From assembly GCA_017354575.1 (NCBI GenBank), contig JAFMQP010000203.1:1-7109 (forward strand): a stretch of 7,109 bases of DNA, in the 5' to 3' direction. Shown here piece by piece: positions 6,287-7,109 of the stretch. Numbering within the stretch: the first letter of the stretch is position 1; every line of letters begins with the position of its first letter. Source of the stretch: Acidothermales bacterium (GTDB taxonomy: Bacteria; Actinomycetota; Actinomycetes; Streptosporangiales; WHST01). A program made the translations under genes and the position numbers. The notes beneath the pieces are model-generated. The model did no database searches. It was not told where the DNA came from and saw only the letters and a program-made list of their open reading frames with translations.

Positions 6287-6377
6287 CCCGGCCCGGCGAT
6301 TTCGCCAACGTCCGGACATCGATGAGCGCGAGGGGTTCCCACGAGTCCGACGTGGCGCTACCCTCTAGTGAAACTTT

Positions 6378-6401
6378 GAGTCGTGACGATAAACATGACT
6401 C
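6378..6401. promoter_or_regulatory. Inverted repeat upstream of the permease, candidate operator
   Basis: GAGTCGTG (6378-6385) and CATGACTC (6394-6401) are complementary except for one position, around ACGATAAA. It sits about 50 bp before the permease start, where a promoter would be expected, and the loop holds a -10-like GATAAA. It differs from the operator candidate at 2722-2740, so a different regulator would be needed. Confidence 0.4.
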
Positions 6402-6437
6402 GAGGCCCGTATGCCCTGGCTCATCCACTCCGGCGCG

Positions 6438-6443
6438 AGGAGG
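6438..6443 (+). promoter_or_regulatory. Shine-Dalgarno of the permease, deciding its start
   Basis: AGGAGG is followed by seven bases and ATG 6451, which opens the permease frame. The nearer ATG at 6446 is out of frame and only 2 nt from the site. Confidence 0.75.
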
Positions 6444-6450
6444 TCATGGG

Positions 6451-7109
6451 ATGGCATCGGACGACGCCGCGAGGACGGGTGAACCGGTCGCGACAGCGGC
6501 GGTCGAGGAACGTCAGCTGCTGAAGGCCATGTCCTGGTGGGACGGCTTCATGGTCGCGCTCGCCAACCCCGGGTTCCTGGTCGCCGCCCTCGGCGGCTCG
6601 ATCGCCGGGCTCGGCACGCTCGGCGCGACCGTGCTGTGGACCGTCTCCGTGGCGCTCGGCCTGTTCCAGAACGCCATCTACGCCGAGCTCGCGACGATGT
6701 TCCCGCTGAAGTCCGGCGGCATCGGCCTGTTCGCACACGAGGCGTGGCGCAGGTACTTCTCGCCCATCGGCCCGCTCGCGACGTTCGGCTACTGGTTCGC
6801 GTGGTCGACCGTGCTTTCCATCAGCGGGCTGATCGCGGGCACGCTGCTGCACACCCAGTTCTTCCCGACGACGAACTTCTCCGTCACGGCAGCACACTTC
6901 CACCTAGACCTGCCGGTGCTCATCGGCATCGTGTTCGTGCTGATGGTCTGGTTCTTCGGAGCACGCGGCATCCGGGCGTCCGTCTGGTTCTCGTACGTCA
7001 CGGGCATCCTGCTGATGCTCCCGCTGCTCGTGATGATGCTGCTCCCCTACCTCACGTCCGACTGGCACGCCGCCAACATGCAGTGGAACATCGGCAGCGG
7101 GACGGCCGG
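6451..7109 (+). CDS. APC-family amino acid/amine permease, N-terminal part (3' end outside window)
   Basis: The 219 codons are open to the window edge; complete members have about 450-550 residues. A polar N-terminus (1-28) precedes hydrophobic segments at about 31-53, 57-80, 105-133, 153-170 and 176-200, the start of the 12-helix LeuT-type fold. The first helix carries MSWWDGFMVALANPG and GGSIAGLG, an unwound glycine-rich region typical of APC substrate sites, and the loop after helix 2 has ELATMFPLKSGGIGLFAHEA, the family's Phe-Pro-x-x-Ser/Gly-Gly signature. It would import an amino acid or amine across the inner membrane by cation coupling; the actual substrate is unknown. The neighbourhood of amine-oxidising enzymes suggests an amine, by inference. 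Start is fixed by AGGAGG at ideal spacing. It may have its own promoter in the 164-bp upstream gap. Confidence 0.9.
   Translation, partial: MASDDAARTGEPVATAAVEERQLLKAMSWWDGFMVALANPGFLVAALGGSIAGLGTLGATVLWTVSVALGLFQNAIYAELATMFPLKSGGIGLFAHEAWRRYFSPIGPLATFGYWFAWSTVLSISGLIAGTLLHTQFFPTTNFSVTAAHFHLDLPVLIGIVFVLMVWFFGARGIRASVWFSYVTGILLMLPLLVMMLLPYLTSDWHAANMQWNIGSGTA

Larger units (their letters stand above)
6287..6450. other. Non-coding region upstream of the permease gene
   Basis: No gene is seen in these 164 bases. They hold a small palindrome GGCGATTTCGCC (6295-6306), the palindrome GTCCGGAC (6310-6317), an AT-richer stretch around 6365-6397 with the inverted repeat annotated separately, and the permease Shine-Dalgarno. 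GATAAA at 6388-6393 could be a -10 element, but no good -35 accompanies it. Confidence 0.5.

Noticed and set aside
4959..6368. A 469-codon open frame on the plus strand as one gene
   Set aside because: Its first part is antisense to the SDR and LysR remnant and meaningless. Only its end (from about 6015) carries homology, reported as the BBE remnant.
6030..6428. A helix-turn-helix for the LysR remnant on the minus strand
   Set aside because: None of the translations here shows LysR N-terminal motifs; the opposite strand holds the oxidase remnant.
6446..6448. ATG nearer to AGGAGG as permease start
   Set aside because: It is out of frame with the permease and too close to the Shine-Dalgarno.

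Overview
The window is very GC-rich. Its codons end mostly in G or C, long reading frames lie open on both strands, and the protein families point to a high-GC actinobacterium. Genus and species cannot be read from it. No rRNA, tRNA, CRISPR array or transposase is visible.

Layout, left to right. (1) 2-673 (+): the C-terminal half of a flavin-containing monooxygenase that closely resembles bacterial trimethylamine monooxygenase (Tmm). (2) 678-1358 (-): a class I glutamine amidotransferase broken by one in-frame TAG. It lies tail-to-tail with Tmm, 4 bp away. (3) 1360-2694 (-): a DAO-family FAD-dependent amine oxidoreductase, coupled to the amidotransferase. (4) 2695-2768: a short divergent intergenic region with a perfect 7-bp inverted repeat at its exact centre, a likely operator. 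(5) 2769-3521 (+): an IclR-family regulator. (6) 3539-4846 (+): L-fuconate dehydratase, an enolase-superfamily enzyme, with its Shine-Dalgarno inside an 8-bp hairpin. (7) 4827-5564 (-): an SDR dehydrogenase, convergent with and overlapping the dehydratase by 20 bp. (8) 5582-6286: two gene remnants back to back, the C-terminal part of a LysR regulator (-) and the C-terminal BBE part of an FAD-linked oxidase (+). Both lack their 5' ends at about the same point (~6010-6020), and each has a frameshift. (9) 6287-6450: a non-coding stretch with an inverted repeat. (10) 6451 to the window end (+): the N-terminal half of an APC-family amino acid/amine permease.

Together this looks like a small catabolic region. 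The dehydratase and SDR fit the non-phosphorylative L-fucose route (L-fuconate to 2-keto-3-deoxy-L-fuconate, then oxidation). The Tmm-like monooxygenase, amine oxidoreductase, amidotransferase and permease suggest uptake and oxidation of an N-methylated or other amine. The IclR regulator sits between the two halves and, through the central operator, could control both. This joint control is inference.

Three broken genes in 7 kb suggest local decay. The loss of both 5' ends at 6010-6020 looks like a real deletion of a former divergent regulator/oxidase pair. The single-base lesions could instead be sequence errors.
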